A stretch of DNA of 64,000 nucleotides from DAOUBP01 sp034432655 (GTDB taxonomy: Bacteria > Chloroflexota > Anaerolineae > CG2-30-64-16): the NCBI GenBank assembly GCA_034432655.1, contig DAOUBP010000021.1, forward strand, positions 21,122 through 85,121, written 5' to 3'. This document shows positions 1-7,837 of this stretch, in pieces. Every line of letters starts with the position of its first letter. Positions within the stretch are counted from its first letter, which is position 1. The notes below the pieces were generated by a model. The model made no database searches. It worked only from the letters and a program-made list of their open reading frames with translations, and was not told the origin of the DNA. The translations under genes were made by a program, and so were the position numbers.

Positions 1-133
1 AAATGTGGACGCCGGGGTTTGGTGCGCGGCCTACTTCAGGGCTTCGGCACACAACCCCGCACCGGTGTGCTGCGTCCAGCCGCGCACATCCTCAAAGTGC
101 AGCGTCTAGCCCCGGCGCTTCTGCCCGACCGGA

Positions 134-1309
134 TCAGCGCCGGCCGAAGCGTGCCACGACCAGCCCGACGGCCAGCACCGCCACCGCGATCAACGCCACA
201 CCGGCCACCCCCCACAAGGTAGAAGTGGTGACCGTGATGCGGAAATCGGCCGAGACATTGGCGCCGCCATCCGGCCGCGCCCGCAACGTGACGATGTAGT
301 CCCCGGCCAAAGCCTTATCGGCCGGCCGCAGCTTGGCCGTGACCTCCACCTGCTGGCCCGCAGCGATCTCATCTACCTTCTTCGGGTCAAAGGTCACCGT
401 CCAACCGGACGGCTCGGACGAGCTGAACTCCACCGCCCGGGCAGCTGCCGTGCCGGTGTTCTTCACGGTGAGCTTCAACGCGGTCTCCTGGCCGATGGTG
501 GCCTTGCCGGAGAGACGGCCGTCGGCCGTGGTGATGGACAAGCTGGGCTGGCCGGTCACCTCGGCGTTCACGTTAAGGCTGGCGCTCAAGTTGCCGGCCT
601 CGGCCCGGAAGGTGATGGGATATGTGCCCGCCTGCGGCTCGATGAAAGCCTTCACCTCAGCGCTCACGCTCTTGGAGCGGTTGGCCTCCACCGGCAGGTT
701 GCTGACCTCCTGGCCGCTGTAACGGAAGGTGACCTGGAAGCCCGTGGGCAAATTGGCCGACAGGTTCACCGATAGATCTTCATCGCCGTCGTTCTTCAAG
801 GTCAGGTTCCAACGGAACGTGGTTGTCGGCGCCCCCTTGATGGTCAGCAGGTCGCTGGTCTCCATGGAGAGCTTGGCGGGCACCTTCTCGCGCACGGTCA
901 GCTCGATGGGCAACTCAGACTGAACCCCATCCCCGCGCGCCACCACCAGGAAACGGTAAGTTCCCGGCTGCACACCTTTAGGCGGCTCAAGACGCAGATC
1001 CACCGAAGCAGTCGTGGTGGGGTCAACGAACACCGACTGCACAATACGACCTCCCCCTCGGAAGGTGGCGGTCCAACCCTGCGGCACCTCACGCAGTTCC
1101 AACCGCACGACCTGCGCGGGATAAGTGCTGCGCAGCCTCAACGAGAGGGTCACATCCTCCGCCAGGCCGATGGTCTGAGCGGGATAGGTGGTAGAAAGGG
1201 TGAAGGCCGGTGCTTCGGGGGTTGGCGTCTGCGCCAGGGCACTCTGCACCATGCCAGGCAGCAACGCCAGAGCAACGGCCAACGCTACCAACACACGAAC
1301 ACCTCGCAT
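134..1309 (-). CDS. Secreted NEW3-like Ig-repeat protein with C-terminal membrane anchor
   Basis: The 391-residue product has an N-terminal signal peptide (about residues 1-26, ending ALA), then roughly 330 residues of beta-rich repeats of the NEW3/alpha-galactosidase-associated type (phrases such as LPTGFQVTF and EPSGWTVTF recur), and a single hydrophobic segment at about 365-385 followed by ARFGRR. It is therefore predicted to sit outside the membrane, anchored at its C terminus. Start choice: AGGAGG lies at 1318-1323, eight bases before the ATG. Proteins of this shape in Chloroflexota and Gram-positives often neighbour ABC transporter genes, but none is visible here because the window ends 133 bp downstream. 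Those 133 bases show no convincing gene. Function unknown. Confidence 0.85.
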   Translation of the reverse strand: MRGVRVLVALAVALALLPGMVQSALAQTPTPEAPAFTLSTTYPAQTIGLAEDVTLSLRLRSTYPAQVVRLELREVPQGWTATFRGGGRIVQSVFVDPTTTASVDLRLEPPKGVQPGTYRFLVVARGDGVQSELPIELTVREKVPAKLSMETSDLLTIKGAPTTTFRWNLTLKNDGDEDLSVNLSANLPTGFQVTFRYSGQEVSNLPVEANRSKSVSAEVKAFIEPQAGTYPITFRAEAGNLSASLNVNAEVTGQPSLSITTADGRLSGKATIGQETALKLTVKNTGTAAARAVEFSSSEPSGWTVTFDPKKVDEIAAGQQVEVTAKLRPADKALAGDYIVTLRARPDGGANVSADFRITVTTSTLWGVAGVALIAVAVLAVGLVVARFGRR

Positions 1310-1455
1310 AGATGCAACCTCCTTTGCTTCCGATGAGATAAAAAGCGCGGTCAGGGCGCTACTTTCGGCCTCGGATTTTCAGACACGGGTGTTAATCGGG
1401 CATTAGTGAAACATTAGAAAAACGCAAGAAGATATCGGCGTGCGCGACGTCTGAT

Positions 1456-1499
1456 TTCACAACTTCTTCATAACTTTGCCATACCACCTTCACAGCTTC
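1456..1499 (+). promoter_or_regulatory. Four tandem 11-bp repeats, PhoP/OmpR-box-like
   Basis: Four contiguous 11-mers begin at 1456, 1467, 1478 and 1489. Three match TTCAYARCTTY and the third is degenerate (GCCATACCACC). TTCACA/TTCATA hexamers spaced by five bases are the form of box recognised by PhoP/PhoB-type OmpR-family response regulators. The array lies in the 245-bp divergent spacer between the secreted NEW3 protein and the DUF4405 gene, 56 bases before the latter's ATG. The regulator is not in the window. A TATCCT at 1504-1509 is only a weak -10 candidate. The function is inferred from the spacing and hexamer alone. Confidence 0.5.
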
Positions 1500-1554
1500 G
1501 TTGTATCCTCAGGCTAGCTCACAGAGCCGAAGTTCCACACCAAAGGAGTTCACA

Positions 1555-2193
1555 ATGACGAAAGGCACGGTTTCCAGACAGACACGCAATAACTGGCTGA
1601 TTGACGCCGCAGTGTTCATCGGCGGGGTCATCGCAGCCATCACGGGCATCTACTTTCTTTTTCTGCCCGTGGGCGGCTACCAGGGCGGACGCAACCCGTG
1701 GTACGGCGTGACGATCCTGTTCGAGCGCCATACCTGGGACGACCTGCACACCTGGTCAGGTGTCTTGATGATAGCGGCTGCTGCGGTTCACTTCGCGATT
1801 CACTGGCAATGGGTGCAGGGCACAGCAAAACGCCTGGCGAAGTCTCTGACCGGCAAGGGCGCCGGGATGAACCGGCACGGCTACTTCAACGTGATCGTTG
1901 ATGCCACTGTAGCGACCAGCTTCCTGTTGGCCGCGGTTTCGGGGCTCTATTTCCTGTTCGCCGGCAGCGGGCCGATCGCAGTCCCATTCATCTTCGACCG
2001 GATAACGTGGGATCTGATCCACACCTGGTCCGGCGTGTTCTTGATCAGCGCAGCAGTCATTCACTTCGCCATCCATTGGCGATGGGTGACCAAAGTGACC
2101 CGCAACGTGTTCCGCTCCTGGCAGCCAGAAGGCGCGCGCCCAGGCAGAACCGTGCAGGGCCAACTGGGAGCACAACAAACTCCCCTCAACTAA
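1555..2193 (+). CDS. Internally duplicated DUF4405 membrane protein (putative haem-binding)
   Basis: A 212-residue protein with four predicted membrane helices arranged as two copies of the same half (about 13-87 and 111-177). Each half carries HTWSGV and a helix with two further histidines: H65, H79, H83 and H156, H170, H174. This is the DUF4405 pattern, related to cytochrome b561-like domains, so the histidines probably bind haem and the protein may move electrons across the membrane. The reading frame is open from 1501, but AAGGAG at 1543-1548 sits six bases before the ATG at 1555, which I chose. The next gene follows after 35 bp, so the two are probably one operon. Substrate unknown. Confidence 0.8.
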   Translation: MTKGTVSRQTRNNWLIDAAVFIGGVIAAITGIYFLFLPVGGYQGGRNPWYGVTILFERHTWDDLHTWSGVLMIAAAAVHFAIHWQWVQGTAKRLAKSLTGKGAGMNRHGYFNVIVDATVATSFLLAAVSGLYFLFAGSGPIAVPFIFDRITWDLIHTWSGVFLISAAVIHFAIHWRWVTKVTRNVFRSWQPEGARPGRTVQGQLGAQQTPLN

Positions 2194-2228
2194 CCAAAAC
2201 AACTTCGTGGTGAAAAAGGAGAACAACT

Positions 2229-2801
2229 ATGTTGAAGAAAGTCGTCGTGGGCGCCCTGTTGACCGGCCTGGTGGCCGTGCTGATCTGGGGCGCCATCAAC
2301 AGGACCAATGCGCTTGCTGGCCGGGGCGACGGCGGCACCGGACATCGCGGCTGGAGCACAGAGATAAACGCGCCGGAGGACAATGGGCTGGGCGGCGGGC
2401 GCTGGAGCCAGGAGGCCCAACAAGCCGGCGGTTGGGGCGGCGGGCGCTGGGGACAGGCGGCCGGCAATCAGAGCGGCAGCGCAACCGGCGGCCTCCCGCA
2501 GGCAGATAGCCGGCCCCAAACGTGGGTGACCCTGCAGGGACAGGTGATCAGCGCTGCGGATGACCTGATCGAAATCGAGACCACGACGGGCGTCGTGATC
2601 CCCTTTGAGGGGCAACCGTTGCGATTTGCACTGCAGCAACAGTTCACAGCCCGGGTAGGAGATGCGGTGGTCGTCAAAGGCTTTGAGGAGGACGGTGAGT
2701 TCAAGATCGGGCAGATCACCAATCTGACCAACGGGGCGACCGTGACCCTGCGTGACGTCACCGGCCGGCCGGGCTGGGCCGGCCGGGGCAGGCGCTGGTA
2801 A
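2229..2801 (+). CDS. Membrane-anchored exported protein, partner of DUF4405 gene
   Basis: A 190-residue protein with one N-terminal hydrophobic segment (about 3-24, signal or anchor), a Gly/Trp-rich stretch (about 53-76) holding two GGGRW motifs, and a C-terminal beta-rich domain (about 95-175) resembling small OB-fold/DUF5666-like domains (TLQGQVISAADDLIEIE). The tail is Gly/Arg/Trp-rich. A GGAG motif precedes the ATG. Its place directly behind the DUF4405 membrane protein suggests an extracytoplasmic partner, perhaps controlling access to a redox centre, but there is no catalytic signature to name. Confidence 0.7.
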   Translation: MLKKVVVGALLTGLVAVLIWGAINRTNALAGRGDGGTGHRGWSTEINAPEDNGLGGGRWSQEAQQAGGWGGGRWGQAAGNQSGSATGGLPQADSRPQTWVTLQGQVISAADDLIEIETTTGVVIPFEGQPLRFALQQQFTARVGDAVVVKGFEEDGEFKIGQITNLTNGATVTLRDVTGRPGWAGRGRRW

Positions 2802-2821
2802 CAGAAGTAGAGAAGTAGAAT

Positions 2822-2858
2822 AGAAGTAGGGCAACCCCTGTGGAGTTGCCCTACTTCT
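2822..2858. terminator. 14-bp perfect hairpin between convergent genes
   Basis: AGAAGTAGGGCAAC at 2822-2835 and its exact reverse complement at 2845-2858 enclose a 9-base loop. It lies between the converging DUF4405-partner gene and the 2879 gene, so it could end transcription from both sides, though no strong T-run follows. The core GGGCAAC...GTTGCCC recurs at 39057 and 42288, so it also belongs to a dispersed palindrome family. Confidence 0.55.
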
Positions 2859-2878
2859 ACTTCTGACGGCCGACAACT

Positions 2879-4156
2879 TTACCGATGATGCAGTTTGGGC
2901 GCGGCGATGAAGCTCAACCCGTGCTCGGTCAGCGCACGTGCAGTGCGGTTCAAAGCATCGTGCTTGTCCAGGTAATTGCGCAGCAACAGCGGCATGTGGC
3001 CGGCTGCCTCGATCTCCTCTTTGGCGCGGAAGTAGTCCAGGATGTCGGACGGGTGTTCGCGCGTGACCTCCACCTCGGGATCGCCGCCCTCATGCTTGGC
3101 CGAGATGTTGGCCACGTGATCGGCCAGCGCGACCAGCTCGTCCCGCCGGTTGTAAGGCTGGCGCACGATGTGTTTGTATGCCTCGGTGATATGATGCTCG
3201 ATGCGCACCACATCCTCAAACCCTAACACCCGGCGCACCTGCGCGGTCAGCTCGATGGTCTCGTTGTTCACGGAATTGCTGAGGTTGAAGCCGATCAGCG
3301 GGCAGGTGCCGTCATCGCGCGAAAACAGCTTGGCGCCGATCAGGGTCCATAGCGTGGCGTATGGGTTGTCGTTGCCCATGAAAACGGAGATCTTGAACTC
3401 GATGTCCACGCCCAGCTTGTGAAGCAGATACCCTGCCAGCACGGTGCCGGGGTTGATGTTCAAGACCTGCCACGTGCCGTAGGTGGTGTAGTAATACAGG
3501 AACTCGTCCAGCCACTTCAACACGTGATCATTGGGCTGCCCCACACCGCCGAAATAGCCGGTGATGGTGTCAGGGCCGCCCAGGTGTATGTTGGAACCGT
3601 CGGTGCCTTTGGTGTCCAACGTCTCCACGTAGGACGCACCCATGATCTGCATCGCCGCGGCGAACGCCAGCATATCACCGCAGTCCGCCTCCGACTCCCG
3701 CATCTTGCGCACCCGAATGAAACGGCCGGGCATCAACTCCTTGTTGGCGATGGCTTGCCTGGCCTCTTCGATGAGCCAGGGGAAGTACTGGGCCGCGCTG
3801 ATCTCCAGCGTGACCGCGAACTCATCCTTGAAGGCCATCTGGGCGGCCCGCTCGCCCAGCACCAAGCGCCGATAATCCCCCACGCTGATAAACGCGCCGG
3901 CGTCCCGCTGTTGTTGCAACCAGATCAGGTCGTCGAGATACCGGCAATCGTGCTCGGCCAGCCGGGTCATCAGGTTGTCAAAATCGCGCGCCCGGGCCGC
4001 CTTGGCGTTGATCTGTTCCGGGGTGCCGTGTCTGGCAACTACATCCAGCAGATCGTTCACCACGCGCGCGTTGGGATCCAGCAGTACTGCGTTAATGGCA
4101 TCCAGCCGGTCATAAGGGATGCGCAACCGTGCGCGCAGTTCGTCTTTTGTGGCCAT
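2879..4156 (-). CDS. Conserved-looking protein of unknown function downstream of panB
   Basis: A 425-residue soluble-looking protein without signal peptide or membrane helices. I do not recognise the family. Visible features are an RVRKMRESEADCGD segment, a glycine-rich TKGTDGSNIHLGGPDTITG stretch around the middle, a run MGNDNPYATLWTLIGAK, and a His-rich VRIEHHITEAYKHI segment; these look like enzyme active-site loops, possibly on an alpha/beta barrel (inference). It is co-oriented with panB, about 95 bp downstream of it across a tandem-repeat spacer, so the two are probably one transcript. The ATG follows GGAGAGGAGCG. Confidence 0.7.
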   Translation of the reverse strand: MATKDELRARLRIPYDRLDAINAVLLDPNARVVNDLLDVVARHGTPEQINAKAARARDFDNLMTRLAEHDCRYLDDLIWLQQQRDAGAFISVGDYRRLVLGERAAQMAFKDEFAVTLEISAAQYFPWLIEEARQAIANKELMPGRFIRVRKMRESEADCGDMLAFAAAMQIMGASYVETLDTKGTDGSNIHLGGPDTITGYFGGVGQPNDHVLKWLDEFLYYYTTYGTWQVLNINPGTVLAGYLLHKLGVDIEFKISVFMGNDNPYATLWTLIGAKLFSRDDGTCPLIGFNLSNSVNNETIELTAQVRRVLGFEDVVRIEHHITEAYKHIVRQPYNRRDELVALADHVANISAKHEGGDPEVEVTREHPSDILDYFRAKEEIEAAGHMPLLLRNYLDKHDALNRTARALTEHGLSFIAAPKLHHR

Positions 4157-4172
4157 AGTTCTCGCTCCTCTC

Positions 4173-4253
4173 CGGTTTTCAGGTTGAGGTTGAGGTTGAG
4201 CCTTAACCTCAGCCTTAGCCTTAACCTCAGCCTCAGCCTTAGCCTTAACCTCA
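4173..4253. repeat. Degenerate hexamer tandem repeat (GGYTRA) in panB spacer
   Basis: Read on the minus strand, the panB stop codon runs directly into about nine consecutive hexamers of the form GGYTRA (GGCTGA, GGTTAA, GGCTAA), followed by a switch to the complementary CTCAACC phase, so part of the tract can pair with itself. The panB stop codon itself lies in the first repeat unit. The repeat separates panB from the next gene of the operon. Confidence 0.8.
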
Positions 4254-5111
4254 GCCTTGCTCCACCAACCGTTTCAGCTCGGCGAACTCCTCGTCCTTGA
4301 TCCCGAAATACCGCTCTGGTTCGGGGAAGACGCCGGTGGTGACCTCTTCCACGTACTGTTTCAGCCCGCCCAGGATTGCCGCGCCCGCATCGGCGTACTT
4401 CTTGGCCATCTTGGGCGTGAAGCGCGGGTAGAGGCCGAACATGTCGTGGAAGATCAAAAGCTGACCGTGGGCGTGGGGCCCGCTGCCCAGGCTGATGATG
4501 GGCACTTTAGCGCGCTCGGTGATCAGCCCGCACACCTGATCGGGCACCAGCTCCAGCAGGATGGCCATGACCCCCGCCTCCTGCAGCGCATCGGCGTCGT
4601 CCACAATCTTCTTGGCCTGCCTGGCCGTCTTGCCCTGCAGGCGGAAACCGCCCAGGCTGGAGACGCTCTGCGGGGTCAGGCCCAGATGGCCCATGACGGG
4701 GATGCCTGCGTTGACGATGGCGCGCACGCGCGAGCATACCTCCTGCCCGCCCTCCAGCTTGATGCCGTCGCACGCGGCCTCAGCCATGAAGCGGCCGGCG
4801 TTCAACACGGCCAGTTCATCCGAGGGCTGATAGCTCATATAGGGCATGTCGCCGATGAGCCAGCTGTTGGGGGTGCCGCGACGCACCGCCTGCGCGTGGC
4901 GGATCATGTCGTTCATGGTGACGGGCAGGGTTGATTCGTAGCCGAGGATGGTCATCCCCAGGCTATCGCCGACCAGCACGATGTCAATCCCGGCCTGTTC
5001 CACCAGGTAGGCCATGGGGTAATCGTAGCAGGTGATCATGGTGAGAGGGATGCCCTTCGCCATCTTGTCGAAGAGCATGGGCAGGGTGACTTTCTTGCGT
5101 TGCTCGGTCAT
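4251..5111 (-). CDS. panB: 3-methyl-2-oxobutanoate hydroxymethyltransferase
   Basis: PanB transfers a hydroxymethyl group from methylene-tetrahydrofolate to 2-oxoisovalerate, giving ketopantoate, the first committed step to pantothenate and CoA. The 286-residue length is normal. Family motifs are present: KGIPLTMITCYDYPMA, VGDS (D49), GDMPY (D88), KLEGG (E120), the metal and substrate ligands, and ILLELVP (E187, the catalytic glutamate position). AAAGGAG lies just before the ATG. No panC or panD is in the window. It probably shares a transcript with the unknown gene at 2879. Confidence 0.97.
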   Translation of the reverse strand: MTEQRKKVTLPMLFDKMAKGIPLTMITCYDYPMAYLVEQAGIDIVLVGDSLGMTILGYESTLPVTMNDMIRHAQAVRRGTPNSWLIGDMPYMSYQPSDELAVLNAGRFMAEAACDGIKLEGGQEVCSRVRAIVNAGIPVMGHLGLTPQSVSSLGGFRLQGKTARQAKKIVDDADALQEAGVMAILLELVPDQVCGLITERAKVPIISLGSGPHAHGQLLIFHDMFGLYPRFTPKMAKKYADAGAAILGGLKQYVEEVTTGVFPEPERYFGIKDEEFAELKRLVEQG

Positions 5112-5222
5112 GAGGGACTCCTTTGTCTGATGGCGTTAGAAGTTGGACTTAAGATCGCGGTTCCAAGGCTTTTTCTGCTTGCCTGGTGGGTGTAAATTCG
5201 TCGGCGCTGCCGAGGAACACAG

Positions 5223-5477
5223 CTACGTCACTTCCAGCTGCTTGAAGGGAATGATAGACACTTCAAATCCTGATCTGTATACCTGCTTGAGAAGTCGGTC
5301 AATCGCCGCAGCCACGTCACTGCTCAACACCGCTTCGCCACACTGGGTACACACGTCTGCCGTCACCTGTTTGACAACAACCACACTGGATCCAACCACA
5401 AAAGGCAACGTGGTCAGGGCCGGACTGAGCCTGCCACCACAGAAATAACAACGATCATTTTCTGGTTCGCCAGTCAT
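5223..5477 (-). CDS. YgiT-type zinc-finger antitoxin
   Basis: An 84-residue protein of the YgiT/MqsA-N type: two CxxC knuckles (C10/C13 and C43/C46) bind one zinc, and the region after about residue 50 is helical. Such proteins are antitoxins for DUF4258 or RelE-fold toxins. Two adjacent ATGs occur; I chose the second (5477) because GAGGAG at 5485-5490 is seven bases from it and only four from the other. The gene overlaps the 3' end of the upstream toxin gene by 23 bp, the usual toxin-first order of this family. Confidence 0.8.
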   Translation of the reverse strand: MTGEPENDRCYFCGGRLSPALTTLPFVVGSSVVVVKQVTADVCTQCGEAVLSSDVAAAIDRLLKQVYRSGFEVSIIPFKQLEVT

Positions 5478-5774
5478 CATTCCACTCCTCGCTACTCGGC
5501 CGGTAGACCGTAACAATCAAAATGTAATCTTGAGGCTGATTGATGCCAATGACACAATGCATCGGCGTGTCATCCAACAGGAAAGCCAGTGCCAGACAAT
5601 CGGGCAGATAGCGGCGGCGGTGCGCGTATTCCTCGATGATCTGGGCCTGCTGCAAGGCCGTTTCCACGTCGCCTACTGATGCCATCTCAGACGCCAGTTC
5701 GTTCAGGGCGTGTCTGGTCCACTTGACTTTGCGTTCACGCGCCTTTTGCTGGATGAAGGCTTGATGTTACGCAT
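5455..5774 (-). pseudogene. DUF4258-type toxin with apparent 1-base frameshift near its start
   Basis: From the internal ATG at 5685 the frame encodes 76 residues (MASVGDVETA...YILIVTVYRPS), but codons upstream in the same frame read KVKWTRHALNELASE, the expected first strand of DUF4258 proteins, with no start codon before a TAA. One base earlier in phase an ATG at 5774 reads MRNIK, and adding a single base in the CAAGCC run near 5757-5762 joins MRNIK to AFIQQKARERKVKWTRHA. The gene is therefore either inactivated by a 1-base deletion or the assembly lost a base. The family normally gives about 105 residues, as the repaired frame does. It pairs with the YgiT antitoxin downstream. Confidence 0.6.
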
Positions 5775-5786
5775 TCAATGCGTTAC
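5766..5786. promoter_or_regulatory. 21-bp palindrome, possible TA operator
   Basis: ACGCATT at 5769-5775 and AATGCGT at 5777-5783 form a perfect inverted repeat about one base, extending with one mismatch pair to 5766-5786. It lies at the 5' end of the toxin-antitoxin pair and overlaps the likely toxin ATG, where autorepressing antitoxins usually bind. The 170 bases beyond it (to 5954) hold no gene that I can see. Confidence 0.5.
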
Positions 5787-5954
5787 CCTGCGCGTTTCTG
5801 GACGAGAGAAGTCTGGGCCACGGCACTCAGTCCGCAATCTCACACTACCTCCAGTCTGCAAACGCTAATCTGACATAGATTCTAACACTGCGGGGCAGTG
5901 GTGTCAATGCTGATGCCAGGAAAGATCAAGCCGCACCGCGCTCGTGTTGACCTG

Positions 5955-7115
5955 TCACGCCAGTGCCAGTACATACCGGATCGCGTCCCGGATCTGCCCT
6001 TCGTCCGGCGAGCGGAGCAGATAGGCGTAGTTGCCCATCACCGGGCCGAAGATAGGGCTCATCGGCTCATGATGGACGATCATGCTGCCCAGCGTAGCCA
6101 GGATCTCCTCGTGAGAGTGACGATAGGGCTTATGTAGCTTGCGGCCCGCGTAGGCCACGAAATAGGGCCGGTGATACTCGGTCCGCACGGGATGGCCCAT
6201 CACCAGGTTGGCCCACTCCTGGTACAGGTCGGCGTCGTTGGCGTAGTTGAACATGTCCATGGTCAACCCGCCGGGGGGGCGCATGTTCACCTCCAACGCC
6301 ACGATGCGGCCGTCGGGCGTGCGGAAGAACTCGATGTGGAAAAACCGCTCGCGCACGCCGAACGCCCGCACCACCCGCTTGCCGGCATCCTCCAGATCGG
6401 GCGGGATCTGCCGCAGCGAGTAATAGTGCAGGTCATGATCCTCGTTTACCGTCTCCATGATCCCCTGGGCGAACACATGGGCCGCCCAGAAGACCGGCTC
6501 GCCGTCGCGGCCGGCCAGGCCATCGAAGGAGGTGATGGTGCCCTGGATGAACTCCTCCATAATGTAGTCAATCGGTGGCTTGGTCTCGAAGAACCGGCCC
6601 AGCTCGTGGTCGTTGTTGATCCGATAGGTGTGCGCTGCGCCCACGCCGCTGTCCGGCTTGGCCACCACAGGATAGCCGGTTTCGGCGATCAGCGCCTGGG
6701 CCTCGTCCCAGCTCCGCACCACCCGGCCGCGTGCGACCGGCACGCCGGCCTCGATGAACTTCGCCTTCATCAGCGATTTATGCTTCATGAACGCGATCTC
6801 ATCGGTCTTGATGCCGGGAATGTTGAAGTCGGTGCGGATGCGGGCCTCGGTGTTCAACCAATACTCATTATGGGACTCGAAACGATCAATCTTGCCATGC
6901 TTGAAGGTGAGGAACGCCACTGCGCGCAGCAGCTGATCGTAGTCCTCCATGTTGTCCACGCGATAGTACTCGCTCAACGCCCAGCGCAGCTCGGGCCGCA
7001 AGCTGTCATACGGCGCATCGGCGATGCCAAGGACGTTGGCGCCGGCCCGGCGCAACGCGACAGCGAAGTTGTAGAAATTGGTGGGAAAGTGAGGGGACAA
7101 GAGTATAACGTTCAT
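5955..7115 (-). CDS. ATP-grasp domain ligase
   Basis: A 386-residue ATP-grasp protein. It has an N-terminal pre-ATP-grasp Rossmann-like part (MNVILLSPHFPTNF), then a grasp fold with GYPVVAKPDSGVGAA (lysine of the ATP site), IDYIMEEFIQG, FFHIEFFRTPDG and ALEVNMRPPGG (metal-binding E and N). Such enzymes join a carboxylate to an amine or thiol via an acyl-phosphate. The substrate cannot be read from the sequence. It is transcribed alone, away from the thioesterase gene at 7289. Confidence 0.85.
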   Translation of the reverse strand: MNVILLSPHFPTNFYNFAVALRRAGANVLGIADAPYDSLRPELRWALSEYYRVDNMEDYDQLLRAVAFLTFKHGKIDRFESHNEYWLNTEARIRTDFNIPGIKTDEIAFMKHKSLMKAKFIEAGVPVARGRVVRSWDEAQALIAETGYPVVAKPDSGVGAAHTYRINNDHELGRFFETKPPIDYIMEEFIQGTITSFDGLAGRDGEPVFWAAHVFAQGIMETVNEDHDLHYYSLRQIPPDLEDAGKRVVRAFGVRERFFHIEFFRTPDGRIVALEVNMRPPGGLTMDMFNYANDADLYQEWANLVMGHPVRTEYHRPYFVAYAGRKLHKPYRHSHEEILATLGSMIVHHEPMSPIFGPVMGNYAYLLRSPDEGQIRDAIRYVLALA

Positions 7116-7288
7116 CTTGATTTCTTCTCTCGCATAACAAGTTTTGTGACCCGATAATACGTGACTTGTTCGGCTTCGTCAAGATAGGCCACTGCACGCC
7201 TGCGGTGCTTTCTTCGCCGCCCGGGATTTACAGAGTATAATGGCGCCGTATCGGTGTCAACAGAGATTCTACCTGCGGAGCCCACGAC

Positions 7289-7750
7289 ATGTCCGAAATC
7301 ACACGTGCTTATCGCGACGCCGCCGGCCGGCCGGTGGTGGAGACCCGTTTCCGTGTCCGGTTCTACGAGACCGACCAGATGGGGATCGTGCATCACGCCG
7401 TCTACATCACCTGGTTTGAGGAGGGACGCAGCGCGTTCACGCGCGCCATCGGCTATCCCTACAGCCGGCTGGAAGCGGAAGGCGTTTCGCTGGCCGTGGT
7501 CGAGGTGACGGCGCGCTATCACCGGCCTGCGCGGTACGACGAAGAAGTGATTGTTGCCACCTGCCTCACTGCGTTCCTCAGCCGCGGTATGAACTTCTCT
7601 TATGAGGTGCGCCGGGCAGCGGACGGGGAGCTGCTGGTCAGCGGCGCCAGCCGCCACATCTCGGTAGATCGGGCCGGCCGCGTGATCCGCATCCCGGACG
7701 ACGTGCGGGAACGGCTGGACGCAGGGATCGCTGCCGCAGTGGCCTGTTAG
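7289..7750 (+). CDS. YbgC/4HBT-type acyl-CoA thioesterase
   Basis: A 153-residue hotdog-fold protein with the YETDQMGIVHHAVYITWFEE motif of 4-hydroxybenzoyl-CoA/YbgC thioesterases; D29 is the catalytic aspartate position. It would hydrolyse a short- or medium-chain acyl-CoA. TATAAT at 7236-7241 is a possible -10, with a poor -35 (TTCGCC). GGAG lies nine bases before the ATG. It stands 87 bp before the alcohol dehydrogenase gene on the same strand. Confidence 0.88.
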   Translation: MSEITRAYRDAAGRPVVETRFRVRFYETDQMGIVHHAVYITWFEEGRSAFTRAIGYPYSRLEAEGVSLAVVEVTARYHRPARYDEEVIVATCLTAFLSRGMNFSYEVRRAADGELLVSGASRHISVDRAGRVIRIPDDVRERLDAGIAAAVAC

Positions 7751-7837
7751 CCTGACCCGGGCGGGTTGGCGATTTGCTCCTGCTTGATGTAGAATGCCAG
7801 GCAATTTGATCCCCGGTGTTTTCGACGGAGTGTCTTC

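Noticed and set aside
1..133. Small gene at the left edge
   Set aside because: Short frames in both directions lack a ribosome-binding site and family features; too little sequence to judge.
5455..5685. Intact 76-residue toxin starting at the ATG at 5685
   Set aside because: Conserved DUF4258 sequence continues upstream of that ATG, so it is an internal methionine.
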